29,176 nt of DNA from Owenia fusiformis (GCA_903813345.2 CAIIXF020000006.1:18482348-18511523); one strand, 5' to 3'. Positions 1 to 9,094 are shown, numbered from the stretch's first letter. The notes: generated by a model from the letters alone, not told the origin. Translations and numbers: made by a program.

Positions 1-348
1 GCCAAGTTGATGTCCAGCAATGCTGAGCATGGATATGTGTTTCTTTATGTTGTTTTTTTAAACTTCAATGCATAGAATTCCTGAGATAACTGTTTTAAGA
101 CTATTATGTAATGTGACAGTCATAGACCTTGTCTTGTCTTGTCTTGCAATTGCAATACTAAAAAACAAAACAAAATCCTATGCATTGAAGTATTTAGATT
201 TACCCTTAAGTTCCTTCATAATTGGAGAACAGCACAACAGCATATCTAGGTAAGGAAACAGAGTCCACCTTTGTTTTTGGCAATTTGCTGATCCAAGTAG
301 GTACTTGTAGGTAATTTACTGACCCAGATGGGCCATCATACTTTGTAG
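1..348 (+). other. Dynamin intron upstream of the first PH exon copy
   Basis: No coding exon is visible here. The stretch ends in a TTTGTAG acceptor directly before the first PH exon, so it is the 3' part of the intron that follows the (absent) middle-domain exons. A short (CTTGT)4 microsatellite lies at about 128-147. The small open frame at 68-253 has no recognisable content. Confidence 0.6.
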
Positions 349-459
349 GTTATAAGGAAGGGTTGGCTGGCCATACATAGCTCTAGTATGTTTCGTGGAA
401 CAAAGGACTTCTGGTTTGTCTTGTCTACTGAATCGATAAGTTGGTTCACAGACAATGAG
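349..459 (+). CDS. Dynamin PH-domain exon, variant a
   Basis: This exon encodes the N-terminal strands of a dynamin pleckstrin-homology domain, the part that binds PI(4,5)P2 and inserts into the membrane at the neck of endocytic buds. The 37 codons start [10 protein letters not shown] and continue with FWFVLSTESISWF; the dynamin signature KGW and WFVL are present. Borders are clean: TTTGTAG before and GAG|GTAACT after, phase 0 at both ends. It is one codon shorter than its two sister exons, and the missing residue falls in variable loop 1, which here reads SSSMFRGTK. The basic residue matching dynamin Lys535 is Arg, and the inserting hydrophobic pair is Met-Phe. It is the most divergent of the three copies but has no stop or broken splice site. 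What is inferred: it is used in place of, not with, the copies at 901 and 1368. Confidence 0.92.
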
Positions 460-556
460 GTAACTCCATAGATGTCAAGCATGGATTTAGCTGCCATATA
501 TCTACATATTGCTTTGTATAAATATATGTGTCTTTATATATTGCATGTTTTACGAA

Positions 557-835
557 GACTCACTGGAATCTTACTCACCATCAAAGAAGAATGATATATC
601 CTTGTGTCCCAATTGTATTTTGAACAACATAACAATTTGAACCATCATGATGAAGAAAGTTTAACATTGGGATTAAATAATAAGAAGCATATTCAAAATT
701 GAATTCAAATTTGTTCCCAATTTATATGAACAATTTAAGTGTCAATGCAAAACAATATCTTAATGGTTGATTAACAACTAACAGTCCAACTCTATTCATT
801 TTATCCTTGAGGTGCATTAGAGATTCCAGTGAGTC
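557..835 (+). promoter_or_regulatory. 15-bp perfect inverted repeat in the intron between PH exons a and b
   Basis: GACTCACTGGAATCT at 557-571 is exactly complementary to AGATTCCAGTGAGTC at 821-835. Both arms lie in the 441-nt intron between PH variants a and b; the second arm ends 65 nt before exon b. In RNA this would form a 15-bp stem around a 249-nt loop. It could be a splicing-control stem of the kind that enforces mutually exclusive exons, or the ends of an old MITE. The arms show no obvious target-site duplication. A weaker 7-nt match to the same arm (TCCAGTG, 1105-1111) lies upstream of exon c. Confidence 0.5.
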
Positions 836-900
836 ACTGTCATCACATACATTCTTTTCCTGCATGTTCAACTCTAGACCCAAAGCTGATTTATTGTTAG

Positions 901-1014
901 GTGGTACGCAAAGGCTGGATTCAGCTACACAGTGTAGGGCTTATCAAGGGGGGCTCTAAAGACTACTGGTTCGTGCTAACCACTGAAGCATTGCATTGGT
1001 ATAAAGACCAAGAG
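901..1014 (+). CDS. Dynamin PH-domain exon, variant b (GC donor)
   Basis: This is the second tandem copy of the PH exon. Its 38 codons read [10 protein letters not shown], then loop [10 protein letters not shown] and [18 protein letters not shown], close to vertebrate dynamin over the same region. The loop-1 KGG and the inserting hydrophobic pair (Leu-Ile) are kept. The acceptor is TTGTTAG and the start is phase 0. The unusual point is the donor: the position where its sisters have GAG|GT reads GAG|GCACGT, so splicing needs a GC-AG intron. If the donor is not used, reading continues to a stop at 1159-1161 and the protein would end inside the PH domain. The intact frame argues it is still functional. 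Confidence 0.85.
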
Positions 1015-1367
1015 GCACGTATTTCAGAAGTGCCCCTACATAAAATCTCAGTCGTCATGCATTTATTTCATTTCCTCTCAAATAGCACAATTCACTCCAT
1101 GTTGTCCAGTGTCCACTCATACAGTGAGATTGGTCATACAAGACATTGTTACTTTGAATAAAATTTTAAATGTTTTAAATGGAAACGAGGAAAATGCATG
1201 CCCTGCTACTAGGTCTTATGTAGGGCAACTCCTTATATTCCATCACCTTCCACAGCCACTCTACCAGTGTCTATGGAGACCAGTCAACCACCCTAACAGG
1301 TTTGCTCTACAGTGTGCCTGTGTCAATAACTTAGACAGTGAGTTTAACAAAGTGTGAATTTTAACAG

Positions 1368-1481
1368 GTTATTCGTAAAGGCTGGCTCGCAATACACAAT
1401 GTTAGCCTCTTGAAAGGGGGCTCCCGTGAATTCTGGTTTGTTTTGACCACTGAGGCAGTTATATGGTTTAAAGATGAGGAG
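1368..1481 (+). CDS. Dynamin PH-domain exon, variant c
   Basis: Third tandem copy of the PH exon: 38 codons, [10 protein letters not shown], loop [10 protein letters not shown], then [18 protein letters not shown]. Acceptor TTTTAACAG and donor GAG|GTAACG are canonical, phase 0 at both ends. It joins in frame to the common exon at 3261, giving the dynamin junction KDEE|EKEKKY. Together with variant b it looks most like a standard dynamin PH domain, so it is the likely default exon. It keeps the loop-1 lysine that in known dynamins contacts PI(4,5)P2. Confidence 0.95.
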
Positions 1482-3260
1482 GTAACGTAGTAATGGCCTT
1501 CACCTTTTAGTTCTCACCTATTGACCTTGAACCCTAATGACCTTGACATTAAGCCTCATATTTCTCCTAATTTCTTTTGTAATAATTATTACTAATTCTA
1601 AGAGCTGTTCTGTCTAATAAATAACCTTTACTAGATTTAAGCTTCTGCTGGCTGAATAATTCAGTGGTGGGTTTTTCTCTAAGCTACTCAAATGCTAAAT
1701 ATTCTGTTCTCACGCTGATTCTGTCCTATTGTTTCATTCAGTTGGAAACTGAGAAATCACCCTTAATTCAGATTTACTCTAAACATTCTATCTTCATCTC
1801 CCATACTACTTAAGACATGTAAGATCTATTTTCATGATAAGACTTATATCTGTTGTTATTCTCCATTCAAATAATAACTTTATTGCCAAGGTGTTGGTCA
1901 AATTGATGTTGATTTATATTGTAACAGTACTCATACACAATATTTATGATAAAGAGGCTTTTCATTGATGTTTCAAATCATGCTTGTTATTTAAAGGTCA
2001 GATAAGTGTGCAAGGTCAATATAATGCATGAGGGATTAAGTGACTAATCAGGTCATTAGAGAGCTCATTGTGTGTGTTTGTTTTGTTTTTTATTGTTGAT
2101 GCACCTGTATTATTCGGCTGGTGATTAAAACCAAATTTTTGTTTTTTCATATTATGATTAATTTATGGAAAATGTTCAGGAAAAACTGAGGTTTTCATTG
2201 ATTTAGGGGGCACTGAGTTGGGTCACAAAATATACTGTCTGTTGGCCATTTTGTGTGACTTTTGTCATTGACTCAAGGGCAATGGTATGTTTCCTATGTA
2301 ATTGTAAAAATGTTATTGTCAGCTGTGAAATCAGCCTGGGTGTAAATTGCACAGAAATTTTTAGGTCAGTCACAGATTGTCCTATTATTTCCAAGGGGCA
2401 TCTAATTCTAAATTAAGGAAAATGATCAATCCCATTGAAATCAATGTGTTTGTATTTCTGACTTAGATATCTTACCTACACTTGCACTGTTAATTGAATT
2501 GAATTGATTTTTTCTGTTACTTGGAGTGCTCAGTTTGGAATGTTCAATTGTTGAGGTGTTACGGCATTGGTTGACAATATGTTTTTCTACACTACAAATA
2601 CATTTATTAGAATTGCCCTGTAAAAATGAAAAAAGTGGGGCACTGGGGTTGTGATTTGCCAGTCTAAATATGGTGAACAGATTTTGATTCAAAGAAATTT
2701 AAAAATACTTCTATATCCTGTGGTTAACCTCTGTGAAATTATATTCTTCATTCATGAATATTCATGAATGATGAATTGACATCAAATAAAAATAAGGGAT
2801 GAAGAATGTTTTTAGTTCTACTTCTTGATCGATGAAATATTTTGAGGAAATAGTAGAATTTTTCAGTGACATGAATATTCCCCAAAGTTCATCATAACAT
2901 TTGATGGTAAGAATTAAGAACGTTTAAAGGTAAGTTGCAGGTAATCAGCAGGTAAGTTGTGCTTGTGTGTTGTATCTATGTGCATATGCTTGTTTTACAA
3001 TTTAACATATTTGTATTTAAGATCATTGCATACATTTACAGAAAGTAAAGGATCCATTTAATTTTCCATAAAATACATAAACACGCAACATTGAACATTC
3101 ATTGAACATTATTTTTAATTTTTGTCTTTAATTCCTATAAACTAACGGAAAAATTGCTCATAGGTACAGGATATCATAAGAAAGTAAATTTTTGATTTAA
3201 TAGTAATTATAAAAACTCAATTCTAGATCAACTTATCTAATCCAATACTTCACATTCCAG
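1482..3260 (+). other. Dynamin intron (1.8 kb)
   Basis: No exon is visible on either strand. Two TGACCTTGA motifs sit at 1522-1530 and 1538-1546, just inside the intron, and a perfect 22-bp palindrome lies at 2749-2770. The - strand open frames at 2203-2394 and 2441-2692 show no family features or splice context and look like chance frames. Confidence 0.6.
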
Positions 3261-3370
3261 GAGAAAGAGAAGAAATATATGCTCCCCCTAGACAACCTGA
3301 AGATCCGAGACCTCGAGGCTGGATTCATGTCTCGACGTCACATGTTTGCATTGTTCAATCCAGAACAGCG
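3261..3370 (+). CDS. Dynamin PH-domain exon, common central part
   Basis: This constitutive exon supplies the middle strands of the PH domain. It reads [20 protein letters not shown], followed by [16 protein letters not shown], nearly matching known dynamins. The acceptor is ACATTCCAG and the donor is CG|GTAAGA; it begins in phase 0 and ends two bases into an Arg codon completed by the exon at 3727. All three upstream PH variants splice onto it in frame. Only one copy is present. Confidence 0.97.
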
Positions 3371-3726
3371 GTAAGAGTAACCATCTTGAATAAGTAAATT
3401 AAGTCTTAACCGTGCAGCAAGGTGATGAGAAAAAATCTATTGTAACATCTGATAAGACAATCAATTTATGTCGCATACCATGTTTGTAAAATTAAATTCA
3501 GACTTAGGCAAACCAGATTCTGTTCAGATTATCAGAAAATGAGTTAAATTGAAACCAGAAATGAGTTTATAGATTGAAAGTGAATTGTAGAATGAGTGAA
3601 TTGTAAATGACAAGAATAATGTCTACAATGTTTCAGTAAGATTACATGGCAGTACATGCTCAGAATTGACAATTTTCCTCGAACATTTCATGTAGCTTAT
3701 GTATATATGCTGGTTTCTTATTGTAG

Positions 3727-3850
3727 GAATGTGTACAAGGACTACAAGCAGCTGGAGTTATCAGCAGAGACCCAGGATGACATGGATAGTTGGAAAGCTT
3801 CATTCCTCAGGGCTGGTGTTTACCCAGAGAGAAAGTCCGAGGATGACAAG
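3727..3850 (+). CDS. Dynamin PH-domain exon, C-terminal helix
   Basis: The exon completes the split Arg and encodes [20 protein letters not shown], then [21 protein letters not shown]. This is the last strand and C-terminal helix of the PH domain, with the dynamin hallmark [15 protein letters not shown] intact. The acceptor is TTATTGTAG. The donor AAG|GTTTAA is weak. It ends in phase 0, so it can splice to either first GED exon. Confidence 0.96.
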
Positions 3851-3990
3851 GTTTAAAACTTTAACAGATTATATTTATCAATATATAAAATATAAAGTGA
3901 TTTAAAAAACATCAATTTTTGTGATGAGAATTCAATCAGAGATTAGTTGTTTTGAGGATTTTTTTAAAATCTTGAATTTCATAGTTCTTA

Positions 3991-4125
3991 TGTCACCACC
4001 AGAAGTGTTGACATATTGTTATAGTCTCCAACTTTTTATGGATGGTGTTCAGCGTCTTTACCTGATTGTGGTCAGTGTCTGTAACAAATGGTAGGTGGTG
4101 ACATTTTGCATGTTTATGCCTTGGT
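3991..4125 (+). repeat. Dispersed GTCACCACC repeat, copy 1
   Basis: About 130 bp, bounded by the inverted ends TGTCACCACC (3991-4000) and GGTGGTGACA (4094-4103) and containing TAGTCTCCAACTTTTT and GTCTGTAACAAATGG. Recognisable copies in the same orientation lie at 10358-10469 and 14751-14889. This looks like a small non-autonomous DNA element; the family is not identified. Confidence 0.65.
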
Positions 4126-4408
4126 TAGTGTGTAAAACTTCCAAATTATGAAAATATTAGAATTGAGCACATTTGTAGAATGGCATGTAGCCCATCATAA
4201 AGCTTTTTACTATTTGGATCCTGTCACATTGTCTCATCTTTTGACTGTCCATTAACATGAGATAGATCATTTCACAAATCATGATAATCCAGGGAGAGCT
4301 TAATAAAGATACTATTCACTGCATCATTTAAGATTATAGATTACCCATTGATATTACAATGACAGTCAGTGGAAAGTTTATGACATCAACACAATGTTTT
4401 CACTACAG

Positions 4409-4561
4409 AGATCAGCTGATGATAGTGTTGGTTCAATTGACCCTCAGCTTGAGCGCAGTGTAGAGACTATTAGAAACTTAGTAGATTCTTACATGAGAAT
4501 CATCAACAAGACAACTAGAGATTTAACACCAAAATCCATTATGCATATGATGATAAACTCA
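4409..4561 (+). CDS. Dynamin GED first exon, variant 1
   Basis: This exon encodes the start of the GTPase effector domain, the helix that packs on the bundle signalling element and promotes self-assembly. Its 51 codons include [19 protein letters not shown], then [22 protein letters not shown]. Acceptor CACTACAG and donor TCA|GTAAGT are strong, and it is phase 0 at both ends. It has exactly the same length (153 nt) as the copy at 4736, with substitutions spread over the whole exon. Its N-terminal linker RSADDSVGS differs most. Compared with vertebrate dynamin it is the more diverged of the pair. The identical length and symmetric phase suggest use in place of variant 2, but inclusion of both would keep the frame. 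Confidence 0.95.
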
Positions 4562-4575
4562 GTAAGTTAGACACA

Positions 4576-4666
4576 ATTCAAAACTAGGGCCTTGGAGGAT
4601 TCAATCTGCCCCAAATATGGACATGTGTTAATAGTAATATCCATATATGGAGGAACAGTTTTGAAT
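4576..4666 (+). promoter_or_regulatory. Nested inverted repeats in the 174-nt intron between GED exon variants
   Basis: ATTCAAAACT (4576-4585) pairs exactly with AGTTTTGAAT (4657-4666). Inside it ATATGGA (4615-4621) pairs with TCCATAT (4640-4646). Together they could fold most of the short intron separating the two GED variants into a nested hairpin. A role in exon choice is inference; short stems can arise by chance in AT-rich DNA. Confidence 0.4.
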
Positions 4667-4735
4667 CAGGCAAGGCTTTGGTTGATTTTTAAACATTTTT
4701 ATAACTATTCTCTTGTATTTTATTTTGCGAATCAG

Positions 4736-4888
4736 AATTCAAAGGATGAAGTGACTTCTAGTATGGATCCGCAGTTGGAGCGGCAGGTGGAGACTATTCG
4801 CAATCTCGTTGATTCTTATATGAAAATAGTGTCAAAAACCACTAGAGACTTGACACCTAAGACTGTAATGCATCTCATTGTAAACCAA
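4736..4888 (+). CDS. Dynamin GED first exon, variant 2
   Basis: The second 153-nt copy of the first GED exon reads [29 protein letters not shown], then [22 protein letters not shown]. The central stretch is identical to what is typical of vertebrate dynamins, so this is the likely ancestral or default version. Acceptor GCGAATCAG and donor CAA|GTGAGT, phase 0 at both ends. It follows variant 1 by only 174 nt. Confidence 0.95.
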
Positions 4889-5486
4889 GTGAGTAAGGAT
4901 GACAAGGGTGGATGCTCGGATGTTATTAATAGATAGGCTTTACTGCCTTTACTTATACTTTTCCCTTAGTACTATGCGTGTATGGTATCTAATTAGTTCA
5001 CATTATGTTCGCATTTAACTATCTCACTGTCTGCTAATTTTTCAGATTGTCTTTATTTGTTGTATTGAAACATGGGATTTTGCTTTTGCATCCATCTAAT
5101 GGAAGGTCAGAAATGTTCCCTGAATAAAATGTAATTTTTGTCTAAAATTCTTAAATCATACAAGTAGCCTAATCTCACGTTTTAGAAATCAGCCTCCATA
5201 ACATTATGATCTAACATAAAATGTAAGACAAATATCTCACATTCCTCTATATTTTTGTGATCTATATCCATATGAAATTATCTTCACTTAAACTAAAAAA
5301 ATGATAAAATTTAATTTTTCAAACATTTTTTCAATTTTAGCATCAATTTTGTCTGAAACTAATAAGTTGAAAAAAACACATAATCATGACTAACATTTCT
5401 TCTATGCTAATTTAATTGGCTGTGATGCCCAGGAATGGCTTTAGGAGAGATGTGGTTGGAGTCAGCTGTAGAAATATAAATAGATA

Positions 5487-5664
5487 ACAGTGAAACCTGT
5501 AAAGTTGAACACCTAGAAGTGGAACATCTCTGTAAGTGGAACACTTTTCAGATTCCTAAGACCAACTGACTTAATGTTAAACGAACCTCTATATGGGGAA
5601 CATCTCTCAAGTGGATTATTTTCAGAGGTACCAAAGGTGTTCCACTAAGACAGGTTTTACTGTA
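5487..5664 (-). repeat. Pogo/Tigger-like MITE, copy 1
   Basis: About 175 bp with terminal inverted repeats CAGTGAAACCTGT at the left and ACAGGTTTTACTG at the right, next to TA. The CAGT..AACCTG end is typical of pogo/Tigger elements. Its reverse complement aligns over most of its length with 13339-13494, sharing tracts such as CATTAAGT and GTGTTCCACT, so the two are copies of one family in opposite orientation. No transposase remains. Confidence 0.7.
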
Positions 5665-5929
5665 TTGTGTATGATTGTGATGCTTTCTTTCATTATTGTT
5701 GTTTATATTACACTATACATGTACATACCCCAGCATAAACCATATAGATGAAAAGTAATGAGACTTTAACAGCCAATCAAATCAATTCAATGATTATTTG
5801 TTATCAATAGGTTCATTCTGGGTAATGTATTGTAAACTACCTTTACATTAAACTTCAAGTTTCTTGGAGAACTTACATGTGATTGTGGAGAAGTATGGTT
5901 CTTTGGGGATTAGTTCTGTAACAACCTTG

Positions 5930-6110
5930 GATAGTGCTGACGGATTAGCAGTAAAGCATCAGACATTGAACTGGAGGGTCTTGGGTTCAATTCCTGCATT
6001 GGGCACACTCTCTTATGTCTCTATCTAGCTTTTTACAATAATAGCTCTCTTTAGTACTAGACATCCACGGGTGATTACGGTTCTTTGTAGTATACTTTGG
6101 AATATTTGAT
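5930..6110 (+). repeat. tRNA-derived SINE fragment
   Basis: GATAGTGCTGACGG begins a tRNA-like head with a degenerate A box (TAGCAGTAAAG, about 5946-5956) and a good B box, GGTTCAATTCC (5984-5994), followed by a non-tRNA body. Spacing of the two boxes fits an RNA polymerase III internal promoter. The acceptor and other stems do not pair convincingly, so it is a SINE copy and not a working tRNA gene. It lies in a dynamin intron. Confidence 0.65.
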
Positions 6111-6573
6111 TGCAGGATTGAATATAAAAGGAAAATTACTTGTGTCCATGATAAACTAATTTAGAGGCAACATTAATCTTATGGGGTCATACTCTTACCC
6201 ATTTACACATAAGTTCCCAAAGATGGCTTAACCTTCCTATTTTCAAAAGAAAACATAAAAAATAAATGGTTGCCATAACAAATTTTCACATTAATTTCAC
6301 GTTTAGCATGGCACATTCTGTATCTAGTTTGTACTTCGTATTTTGTATTGCATGAATTTAATGTTTGTACAAATGCAATATGTGAATATCTATGTCACAG
6401 CACCGCAGTACATTTATGTATTTGTATTGTTTAACTTGTTTTCAGTATATTATTAAAGATGGATAAATCTAGGTGTGAGATACATTAAAGTAACGATCAA
6501 TTATAGTCAAAAAATAAATTTCACCAGTTTGATTTTTTGATTCTCACTGTACATTGTTCTATGAATTCCCCAG

Positions 6574-6615
6574 AATATGTTCCAAGTTTACAAAGACTGG
6601 CAACGACATGGCCAG
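6574..6615 (+). other. Candidate 42-nt mini-exon in the GED region
   Basis: A 14-codon open block (NMFQVYKDWQRHGQ) is bounded by TTCCCCAG and CAG|GTATGC and is phase 0 at both ends. Including it between the first and second GED exons would insert 14 residues without breaking the frame. The sequence does not resemble any part of dynamin that I recognise, so it may be a chance pair of splice-like sites. Confidence 0.3.
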
Positions 6616-6746
6616 GTATGCTATGTGTATCAACAAACACAGTATAATCAGCTCAGTGTAGAGCCTAAACTGTTTATTTTGTCTGGGGTATTCATTATCA
6701 TATCTAAAAATACTTTCCATGTTATTATATGTTCATGTTTGCTTAG

Positions 6747-6803
6747 ATCCAATCATTCCTGGAAGCAGAGCTGCTAGCTCACCTATACTCCAGTAGTGAC
6801 CAG
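6747..6803 (+). CDS. Dynamin GED second exon, variant 1
   Basis: This 19-codon exon encodes IQSFLEAELLAHLYSSSDQ, matching the dynamin GED segment that contains ELLANLYS and ends in DQ. Acceptor TTTGCTTAG and donor CAG|GTAAGG are strong; phase 0 at both ends. A same-length partner lies at 7387. The two differ mainly in the first seven residues, so the choice changes the N-terminal part of this helix while leaving the LLAHLYS core the same. Confidence 0.93.
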
Positions 6804-6809
6804 GTAAGG

Positions 6810-6856
6810 TCAAGGTCACCAGATGTCGTCTGCATGTCAAGGTCACCCAGGGGTCA
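6810..6856 (+). promoter_or_regulatory. Nuclear-receptor-type half-site cluster
   Basis: TCAAGGTCA occurs at 6810-6818 and 6837-6845, followed by GGGGTCA at 6850-6856, directly after a GED exon. TCAAGGTCA is the extended half-site bound by ERR/SF-1-type receptors. Whether these are used is unknown, and AGGTCA-rich repeats are common elsewhere in this window. Confidence 0.3.
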
Positions 6857-7386
6857 TCCTGCAGTTTTATTTTGTTTTTAGATAGATTACTTGTGCTTTA
6901 GGGATGTATGTACTAGTAGGGTATATATTCCATTTATCCCAGCTGTTACCTTTATGAGGATTAGTTAATTTAGTTACGGAGAAACTAGCTTACTATTGCA
7001 TACATCACTATTGTTGTCCTGGGAGAGAGAGTGGCTGGTAAACAAGGGGATCTTCTATTGTAAGTGAACAACATTGTACCATTAAAGAAATTTTAACCAT
7101 ACATTACATGGAAATTCATAAAACAAATTGCTTGATTCACAATTGCATTTACTTTCACAAGTAAAAACTGGCATTAATCATCCTTTCGTTTGAAAATACC
7201 CTCTTGGAAACTTCAAATTTGATGCTACACTTTATCAAGATCAAAATTCATTAAAGATGTAACAATGTTGTACACAGTCACTATAGACCCCCTCTATGTT
7301 ATATATTAATATACACCAGTCCTGGTGGTAGAACTAGAAGTTATTGTCCGCACACTTATGTTCCATTATTTTGTTGCTTTTATTAG

Positions 7387-7443
7387 ACCCAGTTGTTTAT
7401 CACAGAAGAATTACTAGCTCACCTTTACTCATCCGCTGACCAG
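7387..7443 (+). CDS. Dynamin GED second exon, variant 2
   Basis: A second 57-nt copy of the short GED exon, TQLFITEELLAHLYSSADQ. Acceptor TTTTATTAG and donor CAG|GTAATA, phase 0 at both ends. Its start (Thr, then Phe-Ile) is closer to vertebrate dynamin than variant 1. It sits 583 nt downstream of variant 1 and splices in frame to 8706. Confidence 0.93.
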
Positions 7444-7818
7444 GTAATACTCTTAATTAGTGCACATTGTTAGAATTTTGGGAAATGATCTGAAAACATT
7501 GTCAGCTAGCATATTCACCATGCCAATAGGCCTGTCTAAGATGTATAGTATACAACTTGGTCTTGCATCTTCATTCTTATTAGAGGGGCTTTCCAAAAGT
7601 TTTATAACTTGTATACTCATTATTCAAGGGGCAATTTAAACTTTTATCTACTATATTATCAAGATGAGGATGATGCTGATATTTTTGTCCTTTGATATTT
7701 TTGTCCTATGATTGGTCTGGTGACCAAAAAGTTCTGTATTCACTAGTTCTATTGGAATATTTATTAATATAAATGACTTGTACATTGCACTTGATACATA
7801 TTGGAATGGGGAATAATA

Positions 7819-8204
7819 CACAGGGTGGTCAAAAAATGGAAACCCTGCATTTTCCTTATATCTTTGTCATTTTAAAAAATTACTCCCTGATATTTCACAC
7901 ATTTGTACATCATTCAATTATCTACCACAGTTGTGAATGACCCGAGTGCATTGCTCAGCAGGTATGGCCTGAATGACACCAATGATCTCACTTTTGAGAT
8001 TTGCAATTGTCCTGAGGTCATTCTCATATACTCTATCTCTGCCATATCCCCGCAGGTACAGGACATTAATCTGATGGTCATGAAATAAAGTGGGCTGGTA
8101 GCAAATTGAATGATGTACAAATGTGTAAAATACCATGGAGTTCTGTCTTAAAATGACAAAGATATGAGGAAAATGGTGTAAAAAGTTTTTTTGACCACCC
8201 TGTA
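7819..8204 (-). mobile_element. Deleted mariner-like element with long inverted ends
   Basis: CAGGGTGGTCAAAAAA at 7821 and its complement ending at 8202 are the outer parts of imperfect inverted repeats about 100 bp long; shared tracts include ATATCTTTGTCATTTTAA and ACATTTGTACATCATTCAAT. TA dinucleotides flank it, as for Tc1/mariner insertions. Only the 3' end of a transposase frame is left inside (7918-8055, - strand), so it is a non-autonomous deletion derivative. Confidence 0.82.
7918..8055 (-). pseudogene. Mariner/IS630-family transposase, C-terminal remnant
   Basis: About 45 codons resemble the C-terminal end of Tc1/mariner (IS630-superfamily) transposases: a GYGRDRVYENDLRTIANLK segment, then IQAIPAEQCTRVIHNCGR and a stop. 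In intact family members this follows the DDE catalytic core; here the core and the DNA-binding domain are deleted, so no activity is possible. It lies inside the inverted-repeat element, oriented on the - strand. Confidence 0.75.
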
Positions 8205-8705
8205 TTATTTTTATACCTATGTATTTATAATGCATGATGTAACATTATTATTGTATTGGGAGATTTGGGAATTTGTTTTTAATTTAAATCAGACTGTTGT
8301 GTTTCCTATTTACCACTGAAAATTCAACATATTAACATAGCAAAAATATTAGCATTTGATTACCAGTTGTAGTTAAAAGTAAACAAAAACAATGTACAAT
8401 TGTACTAACAACCTTCTTGTACATGCATGTTACTAGCAACACGTGGAAGACATATTAAATTGAATAATGTAACCTTAAAAGGAGAATACATTGAACTTGT
8501 TGTATTTAAAATGCACCAAACTGTTTATATATAAATTCTGAACCTGAAAGTCAGTCTATTTAGACTTTCGTTTAGATTTTTATAATCTTTTAAACACAAG
8601 TTCATTTTTATGTGCGTATCAATCCTTTTGCATATGAATCATTAAGAGTAATCATTGTTTATATTACATACCGTATATAAATCCTAGCAAATGTTAATGT
8701 TTTAG

Positions 8706-8908
8706 GGCTCTCTGATGGAGGAATCTGCCGAGGAATCTCTCCGTCGCGAGGAGCTTCTACGTATGTACCATGTCACCAAAGAGGCCCTAGGGATCATATC
8801 AGAGGTCTCTATGAAGACTGTCTCTACCCCATTGCCCCCACCAGTCAATGATGATTGGCTAAGCCCATCCAACTCTGGAGGCATGCCTGGTGGTGGCATG
8901 TCAAATGG
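8706..8908 (+). CDS. Dynamin GED C-terminal exon and start of proline-rich domain
   Basis: The exon reads [20 protein letters not shown], then [14 protein letters not shown] and [18 protein letters not shown] before a Gly/Met-rich stretch. It finishes the GED helix ([21 protein letters not shown] is a dynamin hallmark) and begins the proline-rich domain. The acceptor is TTTTAG; the donor AATGG|GTAATT leaves two bases of a Gly codon that the exon at 9095 completes. It begins in phase 0 and joins either second GED exon. Confidence 0.96.
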
Positions 8909-9094
8909 GTAATTATTTAATTATTTCTTGAGACCAAGGAAAAGTTTAACAGTTCAGTTTTAGCTTGGATATTGCTTTAGTGAACTCAGGTCATGGACAA
9001 TTTTTTACGAGACCCCAATGATTTTTAAAAATATATAAAAAAGTTATATATACAAGTTATGTCAGTGCAGGTATAATGACCATGTTTTTTGCAG

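Noticed and set aside
5930-6003. Possible tRNA gene
   Set aside because: A and B boxes are present but the stems do not pair properly; better explained as a SINE head.
8702-8899. - strand frame over the GED exon
   Set aside because: Antisense shadow of a confidently assigned dynamin exon.
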